DNA of 64,000 bases from Bordetella genomosp. 11 (lineage in GTDB: Bacteria; Pseudomonadota; Gammaproteobacteria; Burkholderiales; Burkholderiaceae_B): positions 149,337 through 213,336 of the forward strand of contig NZ_NEVS01000002.1 of NCBI RefSeq assembly GCF_002261215.1, given 5' to 3'. A program made the translations under genes and the position numbers. A model generated the notes under the pieces. It did not search any database. It saw nothing but the letters and a program-made list of their open reading frames with translations, and was not told the origin of the DNA. The first letter of the stretch is position 1. The number at the start of each line of letters is the position of its first letter. Shown one piece after another: positions 43,256 to 52,177 of this stretch.

Positions 43256-43714
43256 CTAGGCGTCCTCGTTGCCAATGACATAGCGGATGAAGCCGCTATG
43301 CGGGGTGTATTTGTCGTAGAGGCCGCGCGCGCGGTAATTGTTTTCCTTGGTCTGCCAGTACAGCCGCGACCATTTGCGCGCCTTCATTTCGTCGACCAGC
43401 CAGTCGATCAACTGCCGGCCCACGCCGTTGGCGCGCGCCTCCGGATCGACGAACAGGTCCTGCAGATAGCACACCGGGGCCAGCGTCGACGTGTTCTCGT
43501 GCAGCAGGTAATTCGCGATCCCGATGACCGCGCCGGTATCGTCTTCGGCAACGATGGCATACACCGGCGAGTGCGGATCCAGGATGCGCGACCAGGTATG
43601 GCGGGTGATGGCGGCGTCGGGTTCGCGTTCATAGAAACGCGTGTAGCTGTCCCACAGGATGCGCCAGCGCGCTTCGTCCCGGGGCTCGATCGGTCGGATG
43701 TGTGTTTTGGGCAT
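43256..43714 (-). CDS. GNAT-family N-acetyltransferase
   Basis: A 152-aa acetyltransferase: HIRPIEPRDEARWR start, and acetyl-CoA region LQDLFVDPEARANGVGRQLIDWLVDEM (Q/R-x2-G-x-G/A pattern as ARANGVGRQL), ending with NNYRARGLYDKYTPHSGFIRY. It resembles the diamine/aminoglycoside-type small GNATs. The substrate is unknown. ATG 43714 is preferred over a TTG at 43723. It precedes the DadA-like gene by 10 bp. Confidence 0.87.
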   Translation of the reverse strand: MPKTHIRPIEPRDEARWRILWDSYTRFYEREPDAAITRHTWSRILDPHSPVYAIVAEDDTGAVIGIANYLLHENTSTLAPVCYLQDLFVDPEARANGVGRQLIDWLVDEMKARKWSRLYWQTKENNYRARGLYDKYTPHSGFIRYVIGNEDA

Positions 43715-43756
43715 GGCCGGCAACGGGTGGGGTCGCGCGCGGCCGGCGTGGCCGCC

Positions 43757-44632
43757 CTAGCGCGGGAACAGCTGATCGTACACGTCGCCGGCCAGGGCCT
43801 GCAATTCCGGCGCGGGCAGATCGCCATTCAGGGCATAGCCATAGCCGTTCTCTACCCAGTAGAAGGCCGTGCCGCTGGCGGACTGGACGGAGCGGAAAGC
43901 GGTTTCCCGCGGCGCCACGCCATCGGGAAAGACGGCGACATACAGCGTCATCCGGCGGCAGCGGCCGTCCTCGTACATGAACTGCGCGCGCGCCAGCGCA
44001 TTCGCCGCCGTGCCGCCGGCGGGAGGGGTGCCCGGCATGACGGAGGACGCGGACGCCCGCGTCGCGCCTTGCGCCGCGGGCTCTCCGGGCAACAGCCGGC
44101 CGCCCAGCAAACGAAAACCGCGATCCTGCAGCGCCGGCGCCGCCAGCGGCCGGCCCAGCCGGCGGCTCAGCCATTGCACCAGATGCGCTTCTTCCTGCGC
44201 GCCGACTTCGACCGGATGGCGCACCTCCGGGGAATAGACCGCGTAGGCGGCCGTGGCATCGCGCACGAACTGCGGCGGCGCGGACGCGACGGCGGTGCCC
44301 GGCGTGCCGGGCAGGCGCTGCCATGCCTGCATGCCGGTGGCGCCCGCCGCGACCAGCAGGACGGCGGCGGCCGCCTGGGTCCAGGGGTTCCAGCGACGAC
44401 GCCGGTGGCGCAGCACCGTTTCGGCCAAGGCCGCGGGCGTTGGGCCGGGATCGATCTCGCGGCCCAGCCGCCGCAGCGCGAAACGCTGGGCATGCCAATG
44501 CGCCACCCGCACCGCTGCGTCGGGGTGGCGCTGGAGATGCCGCAGAACGGCCGGCATGCGCGCCGCATCCAGCTGGCCGTCGACGAAGGCATGCAGCTCG
44601 TCGTCGGAAACAAGGGCGTCGCTTTCCATCAT
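43757..44632 (-). CDS. Anti-sigma factor, membrane-anchored
   Basis: A 291-aa protein. Its N-terminal cytosolic part (SDDELHAFVDGQLDAARMPAVLRHLQRHPDAAVRV) matches the sigma-binding start of COG5662-type anti-sigma factors. One transmembrane helix follows at about residues 85-102, then a periplasmic domain. The first His/Cys zinc ligands of ZAS proteins are incomplete (no C-x2-C). The start overlaps the stop of the ECF sigma gene, the usual coupled arrangement. Confidence 0.85.
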   Translation of the reverse strand: MMESDALVSDDELHAFVDGQLDAARMPAVLRHLQRHPDAAVRVAHWHAQRFALRRLGREIDPGPTPAALAETVLRHRRRRWNPWTQAAAAVLLVAAGATGMQAWQRLPGTPGTAVASAPPQFVRDATAAYAVYSPEVRHPVEVGAQEEAHLVQWLSRRLGRPLAAPALQDRGFRLLGGRLLPGEPAAQGATRASASSVMPGTPPAGGTAANALARAQFMYEDGRCRRMTLYVAVFPDGVAPRETAFRSVQSASGTAFYWVENGYGYALNGDLPAPELQALAGDVYDQLFPR

Positions 44633-45153
44633 CGCTTCACCAGGTGCAGGGGAGTGGGCGTGGCCGCATCGTCCGGGCCGGCCATGGCGACGCGCACGGC
44701 TTCGCGCGCGCGATGCAGCCGGGACATGACGGTGCCCGTGGGAATCTGCAGGATTTCCGCCGCCTCGGCGTAGGTGTATTCCTCCACGGTCACCAGCAAC
44801 AGCACCGTGCGCAGGGTAGGGGTCAGGCGCGCCAGCGCGCGCTCCAGGTCCAGCATGTCCGGCGCGTGGGCCATGGGCTCGTGCGCCAGATCGGGATGGT
44901 CGTCCCAGTTGTCGTGATTGTCGTCATGGCGCCAGTCGCGGACCCGGTTCAGATACAGGTTGTGCATCAGGGTCATCAGCCACGCGCGCAGCGCGGTGCC
45001 GGGCTTCCATAGCGACCACTTGGCACAGGCGCGTTCCAGCGTATCCTGGACCAGGTCGTCCGCGCTGGCCGCATCGCCCGCCAACAGGCGGGCATAGCGG
45101 CGCAGCGACGGAATATGGCTGAGGATCTGCTCCACGCCGGGCGCCTGCGCCAT
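44629..45153 (-). CDS. ECF-family RNA polymerase sigma factor
   Basis: A 174-aa group 4 sigma factor with region 2 (LRRYARLLAGDAASADDLVQDTLERACAKWSLWKPGTALRAWLMTLMHNLY) and region 4 (LARLTPTLRTVLLLVTVEEYTYAEAAEILQIPTGTVMSRLHRAREAVR). An Asp/His-rich linker (DDNHDNWDDHPDLAHE) lies between them. Coupled to the anti-sigma gene; the secreted protein gene upstream ends 6 bp before it, so all three form one operon. The signal is unknown. Confidence 0.93.
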   Translation of the reverse strand: MAQAPGVEQILSHIPSLRRYARLLAGDAASADDLVQDTLERACAKWSLWKPGTALRAWLMTLMHNLYLNRVRDWRHDDNHDNWDDHPDLAHEPMAHAPDMLDLERALARLTPTLRTVLLLVTVEEYTYAEAAEILQIPTGTVMSRLHRAREAVRVAMAGPDDAATPTPLHLVKR

Positions 45154-45159
45154 GGCGGA

Positions 45160-45537
45160 TCAGGGCTTGGCCGCGTGCCAGACGCCGCCGACACCGTCGC
45201 CGGTCTTGTCGCCGGCGGCCTTGTCCTTGACCCAGTAGTACACGGGCTGGCCCTTGTAGGCCCATTGCCTGGAGCCGTCGTCGCGGGTGATTACCGTCCA
45301 CGCGCCGTCGGCCTTGGCGTCCGCCTGGGCTGCCAGGGGCGGCCAGTTGGTCGCGCAACCGCCATTGCAGACGCTCTTGCCGGAATTGGGCGTGTCCTTG
45401 TCGAACGTGTACAGCGTCATGCCCTTGTCGCCGACCAGCACGCCATTGCTGGTCTTGGCGGGAGCGGCGGCGATCGCGGTGCCGGCGATCAGAAGGGCGG
45501 CGGCGCCCAGGGCGGAAAGCGTGAATTTGCGAACCAT
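45160..45537 (-). CDS. Secreted COG4315-type repeat protein
   Basis: A 125-aa exported protein with signal peptide ending near AIAAA. The mature part carries the family repeats: LVGDKGMTLYTFDKDTPNSGKSVCNGGCATNWPPL and QWAYKGQPVYYWVKDKAAGDKTGDGVGGVWH. Two Cys in CNGGC may form a disulfide or bind metal. Function is not known; family members are often encoded with ECF sigma/anti-sigma pairs, as here. It lacks a lipobox Cys at the cleavage site. Confidence 0.88.
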   Translation of the reverse strand: MVRKFTLSALGAAALLIAGTAIAAAPAKTSNGVLVGDKGMTLYTFDKDTPNSGKSVCNGGCATNWPPLAAQADAKADGAWTVITRDDGSRQWAYKGQPVYYWVKDKAAGDKTGDGVGGVWHAAKP

Positions 45538-45589
45538 AAGACCTCCGTGTGGTGGGTTTGCATGGGAGTGAACACCGCAGGCGCCCGTT

Positions 45590-46273
45590 TTATTCCATCG
45601 GCGCCTGCGTCAATCCCGCCACCACCTCCACCACTTGCTCCAGCGCCACCCGGATATGCGCTTGCAAGGCCTTGACGGCGCCGGCGACGTCGCCCTTTTC
45701 CGCGTGCTCGATCAAGGCCAGGTGCTCCGCATAGGCCTGCTCGCGCAGCGGCACGTTGACCACCTGGAAGCGCAGATAGCGGTCGCCGCGATCATGTAGC
45801 TGCCGCAGGACGGTCATCGCCAGGTCGCGGCGCGCCGGCAGGTACAGGGTTTCGTGCAGGCGCCAGTTGATACGCCCCCATTCCGCCGTGTCGGCGTGCC
45901 GGGAGGCTTCCAGCGCCGTCCGCGCCGCGTCCAGCGGTCCGCCGCCGGCGCGGATGGCTTCGCCGAACAGCCAGGGTTCGATCTGCAGGCGCAATTCGAA
46001 GGTTTCGACGACGTCGGCCGCCGAGATGGCGCAGACATAGGCGCCGCGATGGGCGTGCACGGAAACCAGTCCTTCGGCTTCCAGCCGGCGGATCGCTTCG
46101 CGCACCGGGATGCGGCTGACGCCGAGTTCTTCGGCCAGGGCTTCCTGCCGCAGGGGCGCGCCGGGCCGCAGTTGCCCCGACAGGATGCGCTGCCGCAGGG
46201 CTTCCAGCACCAGGTCGACCGTGGTGCGCCGCACGAGCTTGCTGTCCCTTTCGGTGTGGGCTGGATTGTTCAT
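45590..46273 (-). CDS. GntR-family regulator, FCD (FadR) subfamily
   Basis: A 227-aa repressor-type regulator. The N-terminal winged helix has GAPLRQEALAEELGVSRIPVREAIRRLEAEGLV. The all-helical FCD ligand domain contains LRLQIEPWLFGEAI, NWRLHETLY and the metal-type His in AYAEHLALIEHAEKGD. GAGGA precedes ATG 46273. Divergent from the transporter operon at 46454; a perfect palindrome in the gap is the likely operator. The inducer is probably the transported compound. Confidence 0.93.
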   Translation of the reverse strand: MNNPAHTERDSKLVRRTTVDLVLEALRQRILSGQLRPGAPLRQEALAEELGVSRIPVREAIRRLEAEGLVSVHAHRGAYVCAISAADVVETFELRLQIEPWLFGEAIRAGGGPLDAARTALEASRHADTAEWGRINWRLHETLYLPARRDLAMTVLRQLHDRGDRYLRFQVVNVPLREQAYAEHLALIEHAEKGDVAGAVKALQAHIRVALEQVVEVVAGLTQAPME

Positions 46274-46350
46274 GAAGTCCTCGTAAACCCTAGCTCCGAT
46301 CTTGTTGACCATGGGGTGTGGGCAGTTTAGCATGAGCCCGTATCCAGGAT

Positions 46351-46362
46351 ATTGGATCCAAT
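46351..46362. promoter_or_regulatory. Palindromic operator candidate for the GntR regulator
   Basis: ATTGGATCCAAT is a perfect 12-bp palindrome in the 180-bp gap between the GntR gene and the transporter operon. FCD-type GntR proteins commonly bind T-G-G/T-N-N-N-N-C/A-C-A-type palindromes of this size. Confidence 0.55.
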
Positions 46363-46453
46363 AATTGCAAGCCTTGTCCCACGTGCCAGCCGTTGTGGGA
46401 CGGCCCGCCAGGCGTGCGGCTCGCGCCATTCGTGCCCTTAGAGAGATCGTCCC

Positions 46454-47665
46454 ATGAATCGCCGTCATTTCGTCGCCGCAACCCTGGTGGCCGCCGTGGC
46501 CAGCAGTTTCACCCTGCCCGTCGTGGCGCAGGCGTCCGACTTCGTCGTCGGCGCGCTCAGTCCGCTTACGGGATCGGGGGCGCCCTACGGGCCCGGCATG
46601 GTCAAGGCCATCCAGCTGGCCGCCAAGGAGATCAATGCCGCGGGCGGCGCGCAGGGCGCGCAATTCCGCGTCGTGGTGGAAGATACCCAGACCGCGCCGC
46701 AGGCCGCCGTGACCGGCGCCAAGAAAATGATCGAGGTCGATAAGGTCCGCGCGATCCTGGGGTGCTGGAGTTCCGGCGAGTCGCTCGCCGTCATTCCGCT
46801 GACGAACGAGGCCGACATTCCGCTGATGCACGGCTCGGGCGCCCCCGCGCTGAGCGCGGAAGCCAATCCCAAGCGGCTGGGTTTCCGTTTCCAGGCAACC
46901 AACGGGCGCTTCGGCCAGGCATTCGCCAAGATCGCCGAACGGCAGGGCTTCAAGCAGCCCGCGACCATGGCATTCAACAATGCATCGGGCATCGGCAATA
47001 CCGAAGGCTTCACGCAGGCATGGAAGGCCGCCGGCGGCAAGGTCGTGGCCAGCGTGGTCTATGAGCCCAACCGGCCATCCTATCGCTCGGAATTGCAGTC
47101 CGTGCTGCGCGCCAAGCCGGATGTGATCGTGACCGGGTCCTATCTGGCCGACACCACCATCCTGCTGCGCGAGTGGTACCAGACCGGTATCGATACGCAC
47201 TGGATCATCCCCGGCTGGGCAGCCAACCCGGACCTGATCAAGGCGCTGGGCCCGAAGGTGACCGAAGGCATCATTTCGGTGGAATCGGTCAGCAATGAAA
47301 ACGCGCCCAACTATGCCCACGTGCGCGACGCGCTGGGCAAGGAAGGCGTGGACGTCTCGGCCAACGTCTATGCGCCGATGGCCTACGACCAGGCCATCAT
47401 CCTGGCGCTGGCGGTACAGGCGCTGGGGCCGAAGGCGACCGGCCCGGAACTGGCCAAGAAGGTGCATGAAATGGGCACGCCCGGCGGCGAAGCGGTGTAC
47501 AGCTTCGCGGATGGCAAGAAGCTGCTGGAGGCCGGCAAGCGCATCACCTATGTCGGCGCCTCCAGTGCGCTGAACTTCGACCAGTACAACGATGTCACTC
47601 CGGACTTCGCCGCCTCCTTCGTGGAGAACGGCAAACTGGTGCGCAAGTACGTCGTCAAGCTGTAA
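46454..47665 (+). CDS. Branched-chain-amino-acid-type ABC transporter substrate-binding protein
   Basis: A 403-aa periplasmic receptor of the LivJ/LivK (peripla_BP_6) family. It starts with a Tat-like or Sec signal (MNRRHFVAATLVAAVASSF, cleavage near AQASD). Family stretches are VGALSPLTGSGAPYGPGMVKAIQLAAKEINAAGG and GCWSSGESLAVIPLTNEADIPLMHGSGA. AGAGA precedes the start. The ligand may be an amino acid derivative or peptide handled by the enzymes at the end of the operon. Confidence 0.92.
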   Translation: MNRRHFVAATLVAAVASSFTLPVVAQASDFVVGALSPLTGSGAPYGPGMVKAIQLAAKEINAAGGAQGAQFRVVVEDTQTAPQAAVTGAKKMIEVDKVRAILGCWSSGESLAVIPLTNEADIPLMHGSGAPALSAEANPKRLGFRFQATNGRFGQAFAKIAERQGFKQPATMAFNNASGIGNTEGFTQAWKAAGGKVVASVVYEPNRPSYRSELQSVLRAKPDVIVTGSYLADTTILLREWYQTGIDTHWIIPGWAANPDLIKALGPKVTEGIISVESVSNENAPNYAHVRDALGKEGVDVSANVYAPMAYDQAIILALAVQALGPKATGPELAKKVHEMGTPGGEAVYSFADGKKLLEAGKRITYVGASSALNFDQYNDVTPDFAASFVENGKLVRKYVVKL

Positions 47666-47674
47666 GGCGGCCGC

Positions 47675-48547
47675 GTGTCCTACGCCGATTACATCAATCT
47701 GGTCATCAACGGCCTGGTGGAAGGGCTGATCATCGCCTTGCCGGCCCTGGCGCTGACGCTGGTCTACGGGCTGGCCCGCTTTCCGAACGCGGCGACCGGC
47801 GACATCGTCGCCGTGGGCGGTTATGCGGGCCTGGCCGCCCACCACCTGACGGGGTCGCTGGTGGTGGCCGGCCTGGCGGGCGCGGCCGGCGGGGCGGTCG
47901 CGTCGGTGCTGGCCTTCGTGCTGGCGTTCCGGCCCGTCATCCGCCGCTCGGTCATTACTTTGCTATTGACCTCCATCGGCGTGGGCTTCGTCATCCGCGC
48001 CGCGCTGGGCGTGGCGTTCGGCCACGATCCGCGCGCCTTCGATATGCCGCTGGAACGCGCCTGGCGCTTCGGCGATGTGTCGATCGCGCCCGCCGACCTC
48101 AGCCTGGCCGCGCTGACGCTGCTGACACTGGCCGCGGTATTCATCATGCTCTATGCCACGCCGCTGGGCCGTTCGCTGCGCGCCATCGCCGACGATCCGG
48201 ACCTGGCGCGGGTCAGCGGCATCCGGCGCGAACGCTGCATGCTGGCCATGTGGGCGATCGCCGGGATGGTGTGCGGCATCGCCGGTACGGTCACCGGCAT
48301 GCGCACGGTGGTCTATCCCGACGCGGGCTGGAACCTGCTGCTGCCCGCTTTCGCCGCGGCGGTCGTGGGCGGCCTGGGCAACCCCCTGGGGGCCGTCATG
48401 GGCGCGCTGCTGCTGGGCGTGCTGCAGGAACTATCCACGCCCGCCGTCGGCTTCGTCTACAAGATCGCGCTGGGCTACGTCTTCATGATGCTCGTGCTGC
48501 TGCTGCGTCCGCAGGGGCTGTTCAACCGGCCGGTGGGGGTGCGCTGA
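47675..48547 (+). CDS. livH: Branched-chain-amino-acid-type ABC permease (LivH)
   Basis: A 290-aa inner-membrane permease with about eight helices. LivH-type motifs: NGLVEGLIIALPALALTLVYGLARFPNAATGD, SLRAIADDPDLARVSGI and AVVGGLGNPLGAVMGALLLG. Begins with GTG 47675, preceded by AGGCGG; overlaps the next gene by one nucleotide. Confidence 0.92.
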   Translation: MSYADYINLVINGLVEGLIIALPALALTLVYGLARFPNAATGDIVAVGGYAGLAAHHLTGSLVVAGLAGAAGGAVASVLAFVLAFRPVIRRSVITLLLTSIGVGFVIRAALGVAFGHDPRAFDMPLERAWRFGDVSIAPADLSLAALTLLTLAAVFIMLYATPLGRSLRAIADDPDLARVSGIRRERCMLAMWAIAGMVCGIAGTVTGMRTVVYPDAGWNLLLPAFAAAVVGGLGNPLGAVMGALLLGVLQELSTPAVGFVYKIALGYVFMMLVLLLRPQGLFNRPVGVR

Positions 48548-49437
48548 TGATGAGCTACATGCTGTCCATCCTGGTGATCATGGGCATCTACATGCTGCTG
48601 GCGCTGGCACTGGACCTGCAATACGGTTTTACCGGCCTGATCAATTTCGGGCTGGCCGGCTTTTTCGGCATCGGTGCCTATGCGTCGGCGCTGCTGACGA
48701 TGAAAGCGGGATGGAGTCCGCTGCTGTCCTTCCCGGCGGCGATGCTTGCCGCCGCCCTGTTGGCCTGGCCCCTGGGGCGCGTGGCCTTGCGGCTGCGCGA
48801 CGACTATCTGGCCATCGTCACATTGGGCTTCTCCGAAATCGTGCGCCTGGTACTGGTGCAGGAACAATGGCTGACCAACGGCGTGCAGGGGATTCCGGGC
48901 GTGCCGCGGCTGGGAGCCGGCTGGGGCGACGCGCGCTTCAGCGACGCCCTGCTGCTGGCCCTGCTGGCGCTGTCCATCGCCGCCGCCGTGGCGGTACTGC
49001 GCCGGGTCACGCACAGTCCGTACGGGCGGACGATACAGGCGGTACGCGACGACGAAACGGCCGTCCGCGTGCTGGGCAAGGAGCCCGCGCGCTTCAAGAC
49101 CCAGGTGCTGATGCTGGGCGCCGCGCTATCGGGCCTGGCGGGCGCCTACTTCGCGCACTACATGACCTACATCGTGCCCGACCAGTTCGTGCCGCTGATT
49201 ACCTTCTACGTGTGGATGGCCATCATCATGGGCGGCGTGGCGCGCCTGTCGGGCAGCGTGGCGGGCGCCGTGCTGCTGGTGCTGTTCCTGGAAGGCGTGC
49301 GCTTCACGCGCGGCATTATTCCCGGCGTGTCGGACGCCGACATGGGCAGCGTGCAATTGGGCGTGGTGGGGCTGGTCCTGATTCTCTTCATGCGTTGGCG
49401 GCCACAGGGCTTGTTCGGCGCGAGGGGCGCGCGATGA
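48547..49437 (+). CDS. livM: Branched-chain-amino-acid-type ABC permease (LivM)
   Basis: A 296-aa permease with LALALDLQYGFTGLINFGLAGFFGIGAYASALL, LRLRDDYLAIVTLGFSEIVRLV and GRTIQAVRDDETAVRVLGKEPARFK, typical of LivM. Two adjacent ATGs (48547, 48550). The stop overlaps the livG start (ATGA). Confidence 0.92.
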   Translation: MMSYMLSILVIMGIYMLLALALDLQYGFTGLINFGLAGFFGIGAYASALLTMKAGWSPLLSFPAAMLAAALLAWPLGRVALRLRDDYLAIVTLGFSEIVRLVLVQEQWLTNGVQGIPGVPRLGAGWGDARFSDALLLALLALSIAAAVAVLRRVTHSPYGRTIQAVRDDETAVRVLGKEPARFKTQVLMLGAALSGLAGAYFAHYMTYIVPDQFVPLITFYVWMAIIMGGVARLSGSVAGAVLLVLFLEGVRFTRGIIPGVSDADMGSVQLGVVGLVLILFMRWRPQGLFGARGAR

Positions 49438-50198
49438 CGCGCCTGGCGACGAACGGCATTTCGCTGTCCTACGGCGATTTCCAGGTGCTGGACGGCGTGA
49501 CGCTGTCCATGAGCCTGGACGGGCTGCATGGGATGATCGGCCCCAACGGCGCCGGCAAAAGTACCTTGTTCGCGGTGCTCAGCGGCTTTCTGCGGCCATC
49601 CGCCGGCGAGGTCAGCTTCGACGGCACGGTGCTGCGCAAGGCCGATCCCGCCGCGCGCGCCCGCATGGGGCTGGGACGCACCTTCCAGATCCCGCGCGAA
49701 TTCACGCACCTGACGGTGCGGCAGAACCTGATGGTGGGCCCGCGCGACCAGCCGGGGGAATCGCTGCTGCCGCTGTTCTTCGCCCCCGGGCGTGTGCGCC
49801 GCGCCGAAGCCGATATTGCCGACCGCGCGCAGCATATCCTGGACTTCCTCCGGTTGAACGCGGTGGCGGAAAAACCGGCCGGCGGCCTGTCCGGCGGCCA
49901 GAAGAAGTTGCTGGAGCTCGGCCGCGCGTTGATGTCGGAGCCGAAGTTCATCCTGCTCGACGAACCCTATGCGGGCGTGAACCCCGTCCTGATCGAAGAG
50001 ATCTCGCAGCGCATACGCGAAATCAATGCCGAACGCGGCATCGGCTTTCTTATCATCGAGCACAACCTGATGGCGCTGAACCGCCTGGTCGGCGACCTGT
50101 ACGTCCTGGACGGCGGACGCCTGCTGGCGCACGGCGAACCGGACCAAGTGCTGTCGGAGCCGCGCGTGCGCGAAGCCTATATGGGAGCGGCGATATGA
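49434..50198 (+). CDS. livG: Branched-chain-amino-acid-type ABC ATPase (LivG)
   Basis: A 254-aa ABC ATPase: Walker A GPNGAGKST, Q loop GRTFQIPREF, signature LSGGQKKLLELGRAL, Walker B FILLDEPYAGVNP and switch IIEHNL. Coupled by 4-nt overlaps to livM and livF. Confidence 0.93.
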   Translation: MTRLATNGISLSYGDFQVLDGVTLSMSLDGLHGMIGPNGAGKSTLFAVLSGFLRPSAGEVSFDGTVLRKADPAARARMGLGRTFQIPREFTHLTVRQNLMVGPRDQPGESLLPLFFAPGRVRRAEADIADRAQHILDFLRLNAVAEKPAGGLSGGQKKLLELGRALMSEPKFILLDEPYAGVNPVLIEEISQRIREINAERGIGFLIIEHNLMALNRLVGDLYVLDGGRLLAHGEPDQVLSEPRVREAYMGAAI

Positions 50199-50905
50199 AC
50201 CCCGTCCTGCGCTTGTCGGATCTGCGCGGTGGGTACGGCGACGCCGATGTCCTGAAAGGCATAACGTTGCACGTGCTGCCGGGTGAAATCGTGACCATCG
50301 CCGGCACCAACGGCGCCGGCAAGTCGACCATCATCAAGGCCGTGATGGGGCTGCTGCCGCGCACCGCCGGCCAGGTCGTGCTGCGCGAGCGCGACGTCGC
50401 GGGCCTGAGCGTCGAATCGCGGCTGGAATGCGGCATCGGCTACGTGCCGCAGGTCGCCAACGTATTCGCCTCGCTGACCGTGCAGGAAAACCTGCTGGTG
50501 GTGCAGGGGGTGAAACGCCCGCGCGAACGCGCCGACGCGATGTACCAGATGTTTCCCGCGCTGGTGCGCCACCGCCGCCGCGCGGCCGGCACCCTGTCCG
50601 GCGGCGAGCGCCAGCAGCTGGCTTTCGCCCGCGCGCTGATGCGCGAGCCGGATATCCTGCTGCTGGACGAGCCCACGGCCGCGCTATCGCCGGCGCGCGT
50701 GGAGGAAATCTTCGCCTACGTGCGCGGCCTGCCGGCCGCGGGCACCACCGTGCTGATGGTGGAACAGCGCGCGCGCCAGTCGCTGGCGGTCAGCCAGCGC
50801 GGATACATCATCGACCAGGGCGTGGTCGCGATGGAAGGCGCGGCCGGGGAACTCCTGCGCGACACCCGGGCCGCGGATCTGTTCCTGGGCAAACACGATG
50901 CGTAG
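50195..50905 (+). CDS. livF: Branched-chain-amino-acid-type ABC ATPase (LivF)
   Basis: A 236-aa ABC ATPase: Walker A GTNGAGKST, Q loop GYVPQVANVFASLTVQENL, signature LSGGERQQLAFARAL, Walker B ILLLDEPTAALSP and VEQRARQSL. Overlaps livG by 4 nt and is followed after 12 bp by a flavoprotein gene. Confidence 0.93.
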   Translation: MNPVLRLSDLRGGYGDADVLKGITLHVLPGEIVTIAGTNGAGKSTIIKAVMGLLPRTAGQVVLRERDVAGLSVESRLECGIGYVPQVANVFASLTVQENLLVVQGVKRPRERADAMYQMFPALVRHRRRAAGTLSGGERQQLAFARALMREPDILLLDEPTAALSPARVEEIFAYVRGLPAAGTTVLMVEQRARQSLAVSQRGYIIDQGVVAMEGAAGELLRDTRAADLFLGKHDA

Positions 50906-50917
50906 AACGGACAAAGC

Positions 50918-52177
50918 ATGACGGAGCTTGTGGTGGTCGGCGCGGGGGTGATCGGCCTGGCCTGCGCGCGGCGCGCGCAGCGGCTGGGCTGGCGTGTCAC
51001 CCTGCTGGACAGGGACTTCGAGGGCGACCGCGCCTCGCATGGCAACGCGGGCGGTATCGCGGTCAGCGAATCGACCCCCATCGCCGTGTCCGGCTTCAGC
51101 CTGAAGGCCGCGCGCTGGCTGCTGGATCCCTTGGGACCGCTGGCCATCCGTTTGCGCCATGCGCCGCGCCTCTTGCCCTGGCTGCGGGTCTTCAATCAGG
51201 TCGGCCGCCCCGATCATTTTCGCCGCATCTCGCGCGCGCTGGCCGCGCTGAACGAACGCGCGATGGGCGATCTGCTGCCCATGCTCGACGACGTGGGCCT
51301 GTCGGGCCAACTGCATCGGCGTGGCGCGCTGACCGTCTACGAATCCGAAGCCGCCTTCGCCGCCGACGCGCAGGAGTGGGCCTGGAAGCGCGAACTGGGT
51401 GTGCGCTGGTCCGCCGTGTCCATGGATGCGCTGCGCCAGCTGGAACCCGCGCTGGCGCCAGTGTTTCGCCATGCCGTCATGCTGGAGGACTGGGCCCACG
51501 TGGACGACCCGCTGAATATCGTTCGCGCGTTGCGCGAGCGCATCCGCGACGACGGCGGCAAGCTGGTCACGGCCGACGTCACGGCGCTATCCCTCGACGA
51601 TCCGCTGCGCCCCGCGGCCGTGGACCGCGACGGCCGGCGCCACCCGGGCGATCGCCTGCTGGTGGCCGCGGGCGCGTGGTCCGGCGCGCTGGCGCGTTCG
51701 GCCGGCGACCGCGTCCTGCTTGAGAGCGAGCGCGGGTACAACACCACGCTGCCGGCCGCGACCGGGATGCTGGACCGGGAAGTCATCTTCGCGGAACGCA
51801 AGTTCGTGGCGACTCCGCTGGCGATCGGCCTGCGCATCGGCGGCGCCGCCGAATTCGCCGGCCTGCAGGCGCCGCCCAATTACCGCCGCAGCGACGCGCT
51901 GCTGGCCCTGGCGCGCCGGTATCTGCCGGGAATGGACGAGCGCGATGCGCGGCGCTGGATGGGGCATCGGCCCGCCACGCCGGACTCGCTGCCCGTCATC
52001 GGTCCCTCGCCCGCCTCTAAGCACCTGCTGTATGCCTTCGGCCATGGGCATCTGGGACTGACGCAGGCGGCGACCACGGGCGCCATCGTCGGCGCCCTGC
52101 TGGCCGGCGAGGACACAGGCGTCGACCTGCGGCCTTACTCGATTACCCGTTTCCAAAAGGCGAACCCGCTATGCTGA
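50918..52177 (+). CDS. FAD-dependent D-amino acid/imino acid dehydrogenase (DadA family)
   Basis: A 419-aa DAO-fold flavoprotein, paralogue of the 41986-43245 product: FAD motif ELVVVGAGVIGLACARRAQRLGWRVTLLD, SHGNAGGIA, LVAAGAWSGAL and WMGHRPATPDSLPVIGPSP with GHGHLGLT. It probably oxidises the imported D-amino acid or D-imino acid. Located 12 bp after livF and overlapping the amidohydrolase gene by 7 nt, so part of the same operon. Confidence 0.9.
   Translation: MTELVVVGAGVIGLACARRAQRLGWRVTLLDRDFEGDRASHGNAGGIAVSESTPIAVSGFSLKAARWLLDPLGPLAIRLRHAPRLLPWLRVFNQVGRPDHFRRISRALAALNERAMGDLLPMLDDVGLSGQLHRRGALTVYESEAAFAADAQEWAWKRELGVRWSAVSMDALRQLEPALAPVFRHAVMLEDWAHVDDPLNIVRALRERIRDDGGKLVTADVTALSLDDPLRPAAVDRDGRRHPGDRLLVAAGAWSGALARSAGDRVLLESERGYNTTLPAATGMLDREVIFAERKFVATPLAIGLRIGGAAEFAGLQAPPNYRRSDALLALARRYLPGMDERDARRWMGHRPATPDSLPVIGPSPASKHLLYAFGHGHLGLTQAATTGAIVGALLAGEDTGVDLRPYSITRFQKANPLC

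Noticed and set aside
43757..44632. Zinc-binding anti-sigma (ZAS) assignment
   Set aside because: The H-x3-C-x2-C motif is not present, so only a general anti-sigma call is made.
46274..47845. N-terminal extension of the GntR frame on the minus strand
   Set aside because: Opposite to the transporter genes; the HTH domain and a good ribosome site fix the start at 46273.
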